Position numbers and translations under genes: made by a program. The notes under the pieces are model-generated. The model saw only the letters and a program-made list of their open reading frames with translations, had not been told where the DNA came from and did no database searches. Positions 53,546-62,232 of a stretch of DNA of 64,000 nucleotides are shown here, one piece after another; position 1 is the stretch's first letter; every line of letters starts with the position of its first letter. Source of the DNA: Clostridiales bacterium (GTDB lineage: Bacteria > Bacillota > Clostridia > Lachnospirales > Lachnospiraceae); the NCBI GenBank assembly GCA_020860715.1, contig JAJBTU010000015.1, positions 1-64,000 on the forward strand, in the 5' to 3' direction.

Positions 53546-54871
53546 ATGATTGATATGAGCGATTATACAAGAAAGGGTTCGCAGATCTGCCGGAAAAATG
53601 ACAGCATTCCGCGTGAACTTTATAAAGAATACGGCGTGAATTTAGGCTTAAGGGACATCAATGGAAACGGTGTACTCACGGGTCTGACGAATATTTCGCT
53701 GATTGTTTCATCAAAAAAAGAGAACGGTAAGAAGGTTCCGTGCGACGGGGAACTCTGGTACCGTGGTTACAATGTACAGAATCTGATCCGGGATCTTGGT
53801 CCGAAGGAATACGGATTTGAGAAGGTGGCTTATCTTCTTTTGATGGGGGAATTCCCGAATGAAACGGAGCTGGAGGAATTTAAAACCATCCTCGGCAACA
53901 GCAGAACTCTGCCGACGAATTTCACGCGCGATGTGATCATGAAGGCGCCGAGCTCGGATATCATGAACACCATGACGCGCAGTATCCTGACGCTTGCCTC
54001 TTATGACAAAAATCCTAAGAGTACGAGCGTGCACAACAGTCTGCGCCAGTGCATTGAACTGATCGCTCTTTTCCCGGTACTGGCGGTATATGGTTACCAT
54101 GCGTACAATCATTACGAGAATGACGAGAGTATGTACATTCATCGCCCGTCAGCGGAGCTGTCCACGGCGGAGAACCTTCTGATGATGCTTCGTCCGGACA
54201 AAAAATACACAGAGGTCGAAGCGAAGGTGCTGGATACCGCGCTGATTCTGCATATGGAGCACGGCGGCGGCAACAACTCCACATTTACAACCCGTGTGGT
54301 CACATCCTCAGGCTCCGATACGTACTCGACGATAGCGGCGGCGATGTCATCTCTGAAAGGACCGAAACACGGCGGCGCGAACATCAAAGTTATGGAGATG
54401 ATGGATGACATTCGTGCGAATGTCAGGGATCTGCGCGATGATGAGGAACTGGAAGCGTATCTCTCCAAAATTCTGGACGGCGACGCATTTGATCACAAGG
54501 GTCTGATTTATGGTATGGGGCACGCGATCTACTCCCTCTCTGATCCGAGAGAGCGCATTTTCAAAAAGTATGTGGAAATGCTGGCACAGGAGAAGCATTG
54601 TGACGAGGACATGCACCTGTATGAGACCGTTGAAGAGCTGGCTCCTAAGCTGATTGCGCAGAAGCGCCATATATACAAAGGCGTCAGCCCGAACGTTGAT
54701 TTCTACAGCGGTTTTGTATATAACATGCTGGGGATTCCCATTGAACTGTATACGGCGATTTTCGCTGTCGCAAGAATCGTCGGCTGGAGCGCGCACCGCA
54801 TTGAGGAACTGATCTGCACGGATAAGATCATCCGTCCGGCTTACTTAAGTGTGATGGAAAGAAAAGAATAA
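53546..54871 (+). CDS. Citrate/2-methylcitrate synthase
   Basis: Condenses acetyl-CoA with oxaloacetate (or propionyl-CoA). The 441 residues carry the catalytic triad regions: LHMEHGGGNNSTF near 235, YGMGHAIYSLSDPRERIFK near 316 and SPNVDFYSGFVY near 380. The length and motifs fit the Lachnospiraceae form of citrate synthase. No aconitase or isocitrate dehydrogenase is in view, so an incomplete TCA branch feeding glutamate is inferred. It has its own promoter and terminator. Confidence 0.93.
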   Translation: MIDMSDYTRKGSQICRKNDSIPRELYKEYGVNLGLRDINGNGVLTGLTNISLIVSSKKENGKKVPCDGELWYRGYNVQNLIRDLGPKEYGFEKVAYLLLMGEFPNETELEEFKTILGNSRTLPTNFTRDVIMKAPSSDIMNTMTRSILTLASYDKNPKSTSVHNSLRQCIELIALFPVLAVYGYHAYNHYENDESMYIHRPSAELSTAENLLMMLRPDKKYTEVEAKVLDTALILHMEHGGGNNSTFTTRVVTSSGSDTYSTIAAAMSSLKGPKHGGANIKVMEMMDDIRANVRDLRDDEELEAYLSKILDGDAFDHKGLIYGMGHAIYSLSDPRERIFKKYVEMLAQEKHCDEDMHLYETVEELAPKLIAQKRHIYKGVSPNVDFYSGFVYNMLGIPIELYTAIFAVARIVGWSAHRIEELICTDKIIRPAYLSVMERKE

Positions 54872-54887
54872 GAAAAGAAAGAATTTT

Positions 54888-54926
54888 AAGCCTGTCAACA
54901 AAAAATACTTGACAGGCTTATCTTTT
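54888..54926 (+). terminator. Terminator of the citrate synthase gene
   Basis: A perfect 11-base inverted repeat AAGCCTGTCAA/TTGACAGGCTT (54888-54898 with 54909-54919) is followed by ATCTTTTG. The right arm contains the -35 element of the next promoter. Confidence 0.75.
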
Positions 54927-54937
54927 GCGAGTAAGAT
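54909..54937 (+). promoter_or_regulatory. Promoter of ylxM-ffh and the ribosome-maturation run
   Basis: A perfect TTGACA (54909-54914) and TAAGAT (54932-54937) are spaced by 17 bases. It overlaps the terminator stem of the preceding gene. Confidence 0.7.
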
Positions 54938-54955
54938 AGGCAACGGTGATTCGAC

Positions 54956-55300
54956 ATGGACGAGGTATTACGGCAGTCTCTTCTGTATGATTTTTACGGG
55001 GAACTGCTTACAGAGCATCAGAGGACGGTTTATGAAGCGGTTGTTCAGGATGACCTGTCTTATTCCGAGGCGGCGGAGATGTTTGACATCAGCCGTCAGG
55101 GTGTACATGAACTGGTGAAGCGCTGTGAGAAGCTGATGGAGGAGTACGAGTCCAAATTACATCTGGTTGAGCGGTTTCAGAAGATCCGCGCGAATGTGCT
55201 TAAGATTCAGGAACTGTCCGCACGATACGAAGAGAAGGACAAAGCGGTACTTGCCCATCAGGTTTCCGAATTATCTGAAAAGATTCTGGAAGAACTTTAA
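54956..55300 (+). CDS. ylxM: YlxM-type helix-turn-helix protein (UPF0122)
   Basis: Small DNA- or RNA-binding protein found next to ffh, proposed to modulate the signal recognition particle. The 114 residues resemble a sigma-70 region 4 fold: LLYDFYGELLTEHQRTVYE near 9, DLSYSEAAEMFDISRQGVHE near 33, then a charged helix. It lies 116 bases before ffh. Confidence 0.92.
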   Translation: MDEVLRQSLLYDFYGELLTEHQRTVYEAVVQDDLSYSEAAEMFDISRQGVHELVKRCEKLMEEYESKLHLVERFQKIRANVLKIQELSARYEEKDKAVLAHQVSELSEKILEEL

Positions 55301-55416
55301 GATCTGACATACCATGCAGTTTGATACAGTGTAATGATTCAGGACAGTCGCCATCACTTACTGCGGGGTACGTATGAAACTGTATATGATACAGCCGTAT
55401 TTAGAGGAGTATTCGA

Positions 55417-56766
55417 ATGGCTTTTGACAGTTTATCAGAAAAACTGCAGAATGTTTTTAAAAACCTTCGAAGCAAGGGACGCCTCACGGAGGCGGATGTT
55501 AAGGCTGCTCTCAGGGAAGTCAAGATGGCGCTTCTGGAAGCGGATGTCAGTTTCAAAGTCGTGAAGCAGTTTGTCAAATCGGTCGAAGAAAAAGCCATCG
55601 GTCAGGACGTCATGAATGGCCTGAACCCCGGCCAGATGGTGATTAAGATTGTAAACGATGAACTCACTTCCCTGATGGGTTCGGAGACGACTGAGATCGC
55701 CATGCGTCCGGCCAATGAGGTGACTGTCATTATGATGGCCGGCCTTCAGGGCGCAGGCAAGACAACGACTGCGGCAAAGCTGGCAGGCAAGTTCAGGTCA
55801 AAAGGACGCAGACCTCTGCTTGTGGCCTGTGATGTCTACCGGCCGGCGGCGATCCGGCAGCTCGAGATCAACGGTGAGAAACAGGGGGTTGAGGTCTTCT
55901 CCATGGGAGACAGGGAGGATCCGGTCCATATTGCCGAAGAATCCATTCGCTACGCAAAGGAGCATAACCTGAATCTCGTCTTTCTGGATACGGCAGGACG
56001 GCTGCACATTGACGAAGATATGATGCGCGAGCTGCAGCTGATCAAAGAGACGGTTTCTGTAGATCAGACCATTCTTGTGGTTGATGCAATGACCGGGCAG
56101 GACGCAGTCAATGTCTCTTCAATGTTTGAGGAAAAGATCGGCATTGACGGCGTGATTTTGACGAAGCTGGACGGCGATACGAGAGGCGGAGCGGCGCTCT
56201 CCATTAAGGCGACTTGCGGCAAGCCGATCCTCTATGTCGGCATGGGAGAAAAACTATCTGATCTGGAACAGTTTTATCCCGATCGTATGGCATCCCGCAT
56301 TCTTGGCATGGGGGATGTACTTTCTCTGATAGAGAAGGCGCAGGAGAACATTGACGAGGAGAAAGCAAAGTCGATGGAACAGCGCCTGCGCAAGGCAACC
56401 TTCGGCTTTGATGATTACCTCGAGAGCATGAACCAGATGAAAAACATGGGCGGCATCTCCAGTGTTTTAAGTATGATGCCCGGTATCGGCGGTTCGCAGA
56501 TGAAGCAGATTGAGGATGCGGTGGATGAGAAAAAGATGGCGCAGACAGAGGCGATCATTTATTCCATGACTCCGAAAGAACGTGCGAATCCGGATATTCT
56601 GAATATGTCGCGCAAACGCAGGATTGCGGCGGGGGCGGGCGTCGATATCGCAGAGGTGAACCGGCTGGTGAAGCAGTTTGACCAGAGCCGCAAGATGATG
56701 AAGCAGTACTCCGGAATGTTCGGAGGCAAGGGTGCTAAAAGAGGTAAGTTTAAACTTCCCTTTTAA
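55417..56766 (+). CDS. ffh: Signal recognition particle protein Ffh
   Basis: GTPase that, with 4.5S/6S RNA, targets membrane proteins to FtsY and the translocon. The 449 residues show the N domain, the G domain with GLQGAGKTTTAAKL near 108-121, DTAGRLHIDEDM near 191 and TKLDGDTRGGAAL near 249, and a Met-rich M domain from about 300 that binds RNA and signal peptides. TAGAGGAG precedes the ATG. Confidence 0.98.
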   Translation: MAFDSLSEKLQNVFKNLRSKGRLTEADVKAALREVKMALLEADVSFKVVKQFVKSVEEKAIGQDVMNGLNPGQMVIKIVNDELTSLMGSETTEIAMRPANEVTVIMMAGLQGAGKTTTAAKLAGKFRSKGRRPLLVACDVYRPAAIRQLEINGEKQGVEVFSMGDREDPVHIAEESIRYAKEHNLNLVFLDTAGRLHIDEDMMRELQLIKETVSVDQTILVVDAMTGQDAVNVSSMFEEKIGIDGVILTKLDGDTRGGAALSIKATCGKPILYVGMGEKLSDLEQFYPDRMASRILGMGDVLSLIEKAQENIDEEKAKSMEQRLRKATFGFDDYLESMNQMKNMGGISSVLSMMPGIGGSQMKQIEDAVDEKKMAQTEAIIYSMTPKERANPDILNMSRKRRIAAGAGVDIAEVNRLVKQFDQSRKMMKQYSGMFGGKGAKRGKFKLPF

Positions 56767-56869
56767 GATGCGGACGGGTGCGGAAACGATTACAGAATGA
56801 CGCATCCGGCGCACAGGACAGAGGATATCTGTTCTTATATCATTTCAGATTACACAGGAGGTGAATGAC

Positions 56870-57115
56870 ATGGCAGTAAAGATTCGTTTAAGAAGAATGG
56901 GTAAGAAGAAAAATCCTTTTTATAGAATCATAGTTGCAGATTCCAGATCCCCGAGAGACGGAAGATGCATCGAGGAGATTGGTTCTTATAACCCGAACGC
57001 GAACCCGAGTGAGTTCAAGATTGACGAGGAACTCGCTAAAAAATGGCTCGCAAACGGCGCTCAGCCGACAGAGACGGTCGGAAAGCTTTTTAAGCTGGCC
57101 GGCATCGAAAAATAA
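56870..57115 (+). CDS. rpsP: 30S ribosomal protein S16
   Basis: The 81 residues start [20 protein letters not shown]-like and continue with [15 protein letters not shown] and the C-terminal [15 protein letters not shown], the full bacterial S16 pattern. AGGAGGTGA precedes ATG 56870; GTG 56861 is in frame but sits in the ribosome site. Confidence 0.98.
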   Translation: MAVKIRLRRMGKKKNPFYRIIVADSRSPRDGRCIEEIGSYNPNANPSEFKIDEELAKKWLANGAQPTETVGKLFKLAGIEK

Positions 57116-57157
57116 GCGTAGCTGTGAGGCTGCTGAACAGTTAAAAGGTGAGCGGAA

Positions 57158-57388
57158 ATGAAAGAATTATTGGAAGTAATCGCAAAATCTCTGGTTGAGA
57201 ATCCGGATGAGGTAGAGGTCACAGAGAGGGAAAGCGGCAAGACACTCGTGCTGGAGCTGAAGGTTGCCCCTTCGGATATGGGCAAGGTGATCGGCAAGCA
57301 GGGCAGAATCGCAAAAGCAATCCGCTCGGTGGTGAAAGCTGCGGCGACCAGGGAAGACCAGAAAGTCGTTGTGGACATTCTGGAGTAA
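57158..57388 (+). CDS. khpA: KH-domain RNA-binding protein KhpA
   Basis: Small RNA-binding protein that pairs with KhpB and affects cell size and division in Firmicutes. The 76 residues form a single KH domain with the GKVIGKQGRIAKAIR loop near 43-57. It lies between rpsP and rimM, the usual order. Confidence 0.95.
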   Translation: MKELLEVIAKSLVENPDEVEVTERESGKTLVLELKVAPSDMGKVIGKQGRIAKAIRSVVKAAATREDQKVVVDILE

Positions 57389-57421
57389 TGATTCGCGGCA
57401 ATAAACGTGGTTTTCAGGCTG

Positions 57422-57456
57422 AGGAGCTGTTGGAATTTCTTACAGCTCCTTTTTCT
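57422..57456 (+). terminator. Terminator between khpA and rimM
   Basis: A perfect 9-base stem AGGAGCTGT/ACAGCTCCT (57422-57430 with 57442-57450) is followed by TTTTCT. It may only reduce read-through, since rimM has no clear promoter of its own. Confidence 0.75.
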
Positions 57457-57509
57457 GATAAATGGTAACTGTGAAAATACGGAACAGTTACGATAGAAGA
57501 GGATGAACA

Positions 57510-58079
57510 ATGCAGGATATTTTGCGGGTCGGCGTGGTGACGTCGACACATGGACTGGCCGGTGAAGTGAAGGTCTTTCCGACAACGGATGATCCGGCAC
57601 GTTTTCGGGGCCTGAAGTCTGTGTTGATTGAAACGGGAAACAATGCGGATATGCCTGACGCGGGTGCCATGCACGAACTGGAAGTCGAACGGGTCCGCTT
57701 TTTTAAAAACCTGGTAATTGTGAAATTTTGCGGCCTGGACCGTATCGAGGATGTGGAACGTTTTCGCGGCTGTTCTCTTTATGTGACGCGGGAGAATGCT
57801 GTGAAGCTGGAAGAAGGAGAATATTTCATTGCGGATCTGCTGGGTCTTACTGTTTACGCGGATGAGGACTGGCACGCGGCGCCTTCGCCGCGGGAACCGG
57901 GACAGTATCTGCTTGGGAGGCTCACGGATGTCCTTCAGACCGGTGCGAATGATGTTTACGAGGTGACTCTTGAGGACGGGAGAGTGGCACTGATTCCGGC
58001 TATCCGTCAATGCATTCTGGATGTGAATCTGGAGAACGGGACCATACTTGTACATCTGCTGGAGGGACTGCTGGAATGA
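57510..58079 (+). CDS. rimM: Ribosome maturation factor RimM
   Basis: Helps assembly of the 30S head near S19. The 189 residues have the RimM N domain (RVGVVTSTHGLAGEVKV near 5, FPTTDDPARF near 22) and a PRC-barrel domain from about 105 (YFIADLLGLTV, DGRVALIPAI). An insert near 120-135 (EDWHAAPSPREPG) is longer than usual. Its stop overlaps trmD by four bases. Confidence 0.95.
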   Translation: MQDILRVGVVTSTHGLAGEVKVFPTTDDPARFRGLKSVLIETGNNADMPDAGAMHELEVERVRFFKNLVIVKFCGLDRIEDVERFRGCSLYVTRENAVKLEEGEYFIADLLGLTVYADEDWHAAPSPREPGQYLLGRLTDVLQTGANDVYEVTLEDGRVALIPAIRQCILDVNLENGTILVHLLEGLLE

Positions 58080-58816
58080 ATTTTTACGTGATGACCCTGT
58101 TTCCGGAAATGATCGAGCAGGGGATGAACACCAGTATTACCGGCCGGGCTATCGCGAAAGGACTGCTCTCTTTGGAGACGGTGAATATCCGGGATTACTC
58201 CGTTGCCGGAAACGGGAGGATTGATGATTACCCATACGGCGGCGGAGCAGGGATGGTCATGCAGGCGGAGCCCATTTATCGTGCCTATGAAGAAGTAAAG
58301 TCCCGGATCACAGTTGATACAGGACATTTGCGTGTCATTTATCTGACTCCGCAGGGCAGGGTTTTTCATCAGGAAATGGCGCAGGAATTGGCACAGGAAG
58401 AAAATCTGGTTTTCCTGTGCGGGCATTATGAGGGCGTCGATGAGCGCGTGATCGAGACTGTTGTTACGGATCAGGTTTCGATCGGGGACTATGTGCTGAC
58501 CGGCGGAGAACTTCCGGCCATGGTGATGATGGACGCGATTTCCCGCATGGTGCCGGGCGTTTTGAGCAATGCCGAGTCCGGGCAGTCGGAGAGTTTTTCT
58601 GATCATCTGCTGGAATACCCGCAGTACAGCCGCCCGGAGATCTGGCGGGGACAGCCGGTGCCGCCGGTTCTTTTATCTGGACATCATGGGAATGTGGAAC
58701 GCTGGCGCAGAGAACAGTCTCTGATTCGCACACTGAAAAGCCGCCCGGAGCTTCTGAAAGATGCGGATCTGGACAGCGGGGACATCGCTTTTCTTAAAAG
58801 CATATCATCCGAATAA
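58076..58816 (+). CDS. trmD: tRNA (guanine-37-N1)-methyltransferase TrmD
   Basis: Makes m1G37, which prevents +1 frameshifts. The 246 residues start MNFYVMTLFPEM, with DDYPYGGGAGMVMQAEP near 44-60 and the SPOUT knot FLCGHYEGVDERV near 106 and IGDYVLTGGELPAMVMMDA near 128. GGAGGG lies nine bases before ATG 58076, which overlaps the rimM stop (ATGA). Confidence 0.97.
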   Translation: MNFYVMTLFPEMIEQGMNTSITGRAIAKGLLSLETVNIRDYSVAGNGRIDDYPYGGGAGMVMQAEPIYRAYEEVKSRITVDTGHLRVIYLTPQGRVFHQEMAQELAQEENLVFLCGHYEGVDERVIETVVTDQVSIGDYVLTGGELPAMVMMDAISRMVPGVLSNAESGQSESFSDHLLEYPQYSRPEIWRGQPVPPVLLSGHHGNVERWRREQSLIRTLKSRPELLKDADLDSGDIAFLKSISSE

Positions 58817-58869
58817 ACGGCCGCTCTGAGCAGATGACAAAAAAATACGGGAATCGATACAATAACATC

Positions 58870-58898
58870 TTGCAATTTAAATAGAATCATGGTAGACT
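58870..58898 (+). promoter_or_regulatory. Promoter of rplS
   Basis: TTGCAA (58870-58875) and TAGACT (58893-58898) are spaced by 17 bases, with TGG before the -10. A short leader of about 70 bases before the ATG could hold an L19-type autoregulatory element, which I cannot confirm by eye. Confidence 0.6.
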
Positions 58899-58974
58899 GA
58901 AACACGTTGTGAGAAAAGACGGTCCTCTGGTATTGCATGTATTAAGAACGTCGAATAGAAGAAGGAGGAACACA

Positions 58975-59322
58975 ATGAGCGATATTATCAAACAGATTGA
59001 GGATGCGCAGCTGAAAACGGAGGTGCCGCAGTTTTCTGTAGGGGATACGGTTCGCGTATACGGAAAGATCAAAGAGGGCAACCGGGAGAGAGTTCAGGTA
59101 TTCGAGGGCATCGTACTGAAGAAGCAGGGCGGAGGCGTCCGCGAGACTTTCACGGTTCGTAAGAATTCCAACGGCGTTGGTGTCGAGAAGACATGGCCGC
59201 TGCACTCACCGAGTGTTGAGAAGGTAGAAGTGGTTCGCCGCGGTAAAGTAAGACGTGCGAAGCTGAATTACCTGAGAGGACGTGTCGGCAAGAGAGCCAA
59301 GGTAAAAGAACTGGTGAAATAA
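58975..59322 (+). CDS. rplS: 50S ribosomal protein L19
   Basis: The 115 residues carry the L19 pattern: [18 protein letters not shown] near 19, [14 protein letters not shown] near 43, [21 protein letters not shown]-like segment near 60 and a basic C-terminus. GAAGGAGG precedes the ATG. It closes the rpsP-khpA-rimM-trmD-rplS set. Confidence 0.98.
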   Translation: MSDIIKQIEDAQLKTEVPQFSVGDTVRVYGKIKEGNRERVQVFEGIVLKKQGGGVRETFTVRKNSNGVGVEKTWPLHSPSVEKVEVVRRGKVRRAKLNYLRGRVGKRAKVKELVK

Positions 59323-59410
59323 GGAACGGATCAGGGAGATTACGCTATGTAATTTCCCTGTTTTTGAAACACCAGTTCCAAACAGCCTCAAAACAGAAAG
59401 ACGAGTCTTT

Positions 59411-59956
59411 ATGAAAACAAAAAAATCATCCCTGCTTAAAAAAATTCTTTTGTGGGCTTTTGAAATTCTGGTAGTCATTCTTTTTGCTTACGTGGTTGTG
59501 TACTTCTTTGGCCAGACGAGGACGAATATCGGTCAGTCCATGGATACTACGATTTCCGGAGGCGACACCGTCCTTCTGAATACGCTTGCCTATCAGTTCA
59601 GTTCGCCGAAGCGGGGCGATGTGATTGCGTTTAAGCCGAACGGAAGCAGCACCGCGTATACAAGCATGAAACGCGTGATCGGCCTTCCCGGTGAAACGAT
59701 TCAGATCAAAGACGGGATTATCTATATTGATGGAGCCGTGTATCTGGAGGAAAAAAGTTATCCCGCGATTACAAACGCCGGTATGGCTGAAGATGGGATT
59801 ACGCTCGGAGACAGGGAATATTTTGTTCTGGGTGACAATCGGAATAACAGTGAGGACAGCCGATTCGCAGATGTGGGCGTGGTAAAGAGCGACTATATTG
59901 AAGGAAAGGTCTGGTTTATTCTTTCTCCGGCGGGACACCGCGGTTTTGTGAGGTGA
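59411..59956 (+). CDS. lepB: Signal peptidase I, copy 1 (divergent)
   Basis: Membrane serine protease that releases Sec and Tat substrates. The 181 residues have an N-terminal membrane segment at about 11-31, the nucleophile Ser43 in GQSMDTT and the general base Lys87 in MKRVIGLPGE, and YFVLGDNRNNSEDSR near 137. It differs from copies 2 and 3 in the GQSM block, where Pro or Asn replaces neighbours, so its substrate range may differ. It is separated from them by rbgA. Confidence 0.93.
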   Translation: MKTKKSSLLKKILLWAFEILVVILFAYVVVYFFGQTRTNIGQSMDTTISGGDTVLLNTLAYQFSSPKRGDVIAFKPNGSSTAYTSMKRVIGLPGETIQIKDGIIYIDGAVYLEEKSYPAITNAGMAEDGITLGDREYFVLGDNRNNSEDSRFADVGVVKSDYIEGKVWFILSPAGHRGFVR

Positions 59957-60036
59957 GGACAGATCCTGCGCCCTGCCGATGAAAGACTCTGCACATGCAA
60001 CAGATGCCGGCTGCGGCGAAAGACAGGAGGATCGAG

Positions 60037-60891
60037 ATGGATGTTCAGTGGTACCCCGGTCATATGACGAAGGCCAGGCGGATGATGCAGGAGAACATAA
60101 AACTTGTTGATCTTGTCATCGAACTGACAGATGCCCGCGCACCGCTTTCCGGTCGGAATCCGGATATTGACCAGATTGGAAAAAATAAAGCACGCGTGAT
60201 CCTGCTGAATAAGGCAGACATGGCGGATGAGAATCTGAACCGCAGATGGACAGCTTATTTTAAGGAGTCCGGTCTTTTTGCGGTTGCCGTCAATTCCAGA
60301 TCCGGTGTGGGAATGAAACAGATTCAGAATGTGATTCAGGAAGCCTGCCGGGAAAAACTGGAGCGGGATCAAAGGCGCGGCATAAAGAACCGTCCTGTGC
60401 GTGCAATGGTGGCCGGGATCCCGAATGTCGGGAAATCTACGTTTATCAATTCGTTCGCCGGAAAGGCCTGCGCAAAGACCGGCAATAAACCTGGCGTCAC
60501 ACGCGGCAAGCAGTGGATTCGACTGCATAAAAATGTGGAACTTCTGGATACGCCCGGCATTCTGTGGCCAAAGTTTGACGATCAGATGACTGGCGTCAGA
60601 CTGGCTGCGCTCGGCTCTATCCGGGATGAAATTTTACAGGAAGAGCAGCTTTCCTGCTGGGTGCTGGATTATATCCGTGAGAATTATCCGGGATTTTTAT
60701 CTTCCCGGTATCCGATCGGAGAAAACGGTCAGGCAGAAGAACTGCTTGGAGAGATCGCAAGAGTGCGCGGATGTCTTCAAAAAGGCGGCGAACCGGATTA
60801 TGCGAAAGCGGCTGCGCTGCTGCTGGATGATTTTCGCAGCGGAAGGCTTGGACGCATCACGCTGGAGGCGCCTCCTGAAACCGGAATCTGA
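60037..60891 (+). CDS. rbgA: Ribosome biogenesis GTPase RbgA/YlqF
   Basis: GTPase needed for late assembly of the 50S subunit. The 284 residues have circularly permuted GTPase motifs: NKADM near 62, then GIPNVGKST near 126 and DTPGI near 170, and begin with WYPGHMTKA. AGGAGG precedes ATG 60037. It sits between signal peptidase copies 1 and 2, as in other Firmicutes where lepB, ylqF and rnhB are neighbours. Confidence 0.96.
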   Translation: MDVQWYPGHMTKARRMMQENIKLVDLVIELTDARAPLSGRNPDIDQIGKNKARVILLNKADMADENLNRRWTAYFKESGLFAVAVNSRSGVGMKQIQNVIQEACREKLERDQRRGIKNRPVRAMVAGIPNVGKSTFINSFAGKACAKTGNKPGVTRGKQWIRLHKNVELLDTPGILWPKFDDQMTGVRLAALGSIRDEILQEEQLSCWVLDYIRENYPGFLSSRYPIGENGQAEELLGEIARVRGCLQKGGEPDYAKAAALLLDDFRSGRLGRITLEAPPETGI

Positions 60892-60999
60892 CGGACGCTG
60901 TTTGTTTCCTTCCGGGCTTTTTTTCAGGAAAAGAGCGTGGGATGAAAAAGATACGGCGCATTTTGCAATTACGTACTATGATGGAAAGAAGATGAAAAA

Positions 61000-61584
61000 A
61001 TGAGCAGAGAAAAAGAGCAGGGCAGTTCTGCGGATGAGGAAAAAAAGGTGGATCCGAAAAGAGAAATCCTAAGCTGGATCTTTTATATCGCTTTTGTGGT
61101 TCTGGCCACATGGCTGATCCTGCACTATGTTGGCCAGAGAACCGTGGTTGACGGTTCTTCCATGAATGATACGCTGACGGACGGCGATAACCTGATCGTG
61201 GAGAAACTTTCCTATCGCTTTGGCGACCCGCAGAGGTTTGACATCATTGTTTTTCAGCCGTATGAGGACTCAAAAGAATATTATATCAAGCGTATCATCG
61301 GTTTGCCCGGAGAGACGGTCCGTATTGATGATGAAGGGAATATTTACATCAACGGAGAGCTGCTGGAGGAGGATTACGGAAAAGAGACCATTCAGAATCC
61401 GGGACGTGCTTCTGAGGAAATTACGCTTGGGGAGGATGAGTATTTTGTCCTGGGCGATAACCGGAAAAACAGCATGGACAGCCGTACCGAAAGAGTGGGG
61501 AATGTAAGCCGGGATTCGATCGTCGGCAAGGCCTGGGTGAGGATCTGGCCGCTTGGCAGCGTCGGGCTTTTGACGCATCAATAG
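61000..61584 (+). CDS. lepB: Signal peptidase I, copy 2
   Basis: The 194 residues have a charged N-terminus, a membrane segment at about 26-45, nucleophile Ser54 in DGSSMND, general base Lys97 in IKRIIGLPGE and YFVLGDNRKNSMDSR near 147. The sequence is close to copy 3, which follows after 11 bases, indicating tandem duplication. Confidence 0.94.
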   Translation: MSREKEQGSSADEEKKVDPKREILSWIFYIAFVVLATWLILHYVGQRTVVDGSSMNDTLTDGDNLIVEKLSYRFGDPQRFDIIVFQPYEDSKEYYIKRIIGLPGETVRIDDEGNIYINGELLEEDYGKETIQNPGRASEEITLGEDEYFVLGDNRKNSMDSRTERVGNVSRDSIVGKAWVRIWPLGSVGLLTHQ

Positions 61585-61595
61585 AGGAAAAGGCA

Positions 61596-62147
61596 TTGAA
61601 AAAGGGGAGTAAAAAGAAAAAGAGTATTGTCCGTGAGGCGTTCAGCTGGATTTTCTATATCGCGGTCATCTGCGCCGCGGTCTATCTGGTTGTGAATTAT
61701 GTGGGGGAGCGCACGGAGGTTCGCGGAGATTCGATGTATCCGGCGCTGAATGACGGGGACCAGCTGATTGTGGATATGATTTCCTACCGATTTACGGATC
61801 CGCAGCGTTTTGATGTGATTGTGTTCCCGTTCCAGTATCAGGAAGACACCTATTATATTAAGCGGATTATAGGTCTGCCGGGAGAAACCGTTCAGATTTC
61901 TGACGGCTTGATCTATATCAATGGAGAAGTGCTTGAGGAATCCTACGGATACGAGGAAATAAAAAATGCCGGGCTGGCTTCCGAAGCGATCACTCTTGGA
62001 GAACAGGAATATTTTGTGCTGGGCGATAACCGCAACAATAGTACGGACAGCCGGGAACCGAGTGTTGGAAATATCACGAGGGATAAGATTATCGGAAAAG
62101 CGGTTGCCCGAATCTGGCCGTTTTCGGAAATCGGACTGATCCGCTGA
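61596..62147 (+). CDS. lepB: Signal peptidase I, copy 3
   Basis: The 183 residues have a Lys-rich start, a membrane segment at about 14-33, nucleophile Ser46 in RGDSMYP and general base Lys89 in IKRIIGLPGE, with YFVLGDNRNNSTDSR near 138. It has the standard SMYP block of housekeeping type I signal peptidases. The start is TTG with GAGG eight bases before. Confidence 0.94.
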   Translation: MKKGSKKKKSIVREAFSWIFYIAVICAAVYLVVNYVGERTEVRGDSMYPALNDGDQLIVDMISYRFTDPQRFDVIVFPFQYQEDTYYIKRIIGLPGETVQISDGLIYINGEVLEESYGYEEIKNAGLASEAITLGEQEYFVLGDNRNNSTDSREPSVGNITRDKIIGKAVARIWPFSEIGLIR

Positions 62148-62232
62148 ATCGGGGCCGATGATTTGACTGGGGTTGATTCTTATGGGAATGGATGTATGCC
62201 TGCAGCCTGAACCGGTCTGAACAGGAGGAGTC

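Noticed and set aside
54950-54957. TTCGACA just before the ylxM start as a Spo0A box
   Set aside because: It is a single copy that overlaps the start codon region; no second site or promoter context supports it.
60626-61003. An open frame between rbgA and the second signal peptidase gene
   Set aside because: Most of it lies inside rbgA in another frame, with no conserved motif and no ribosome site.
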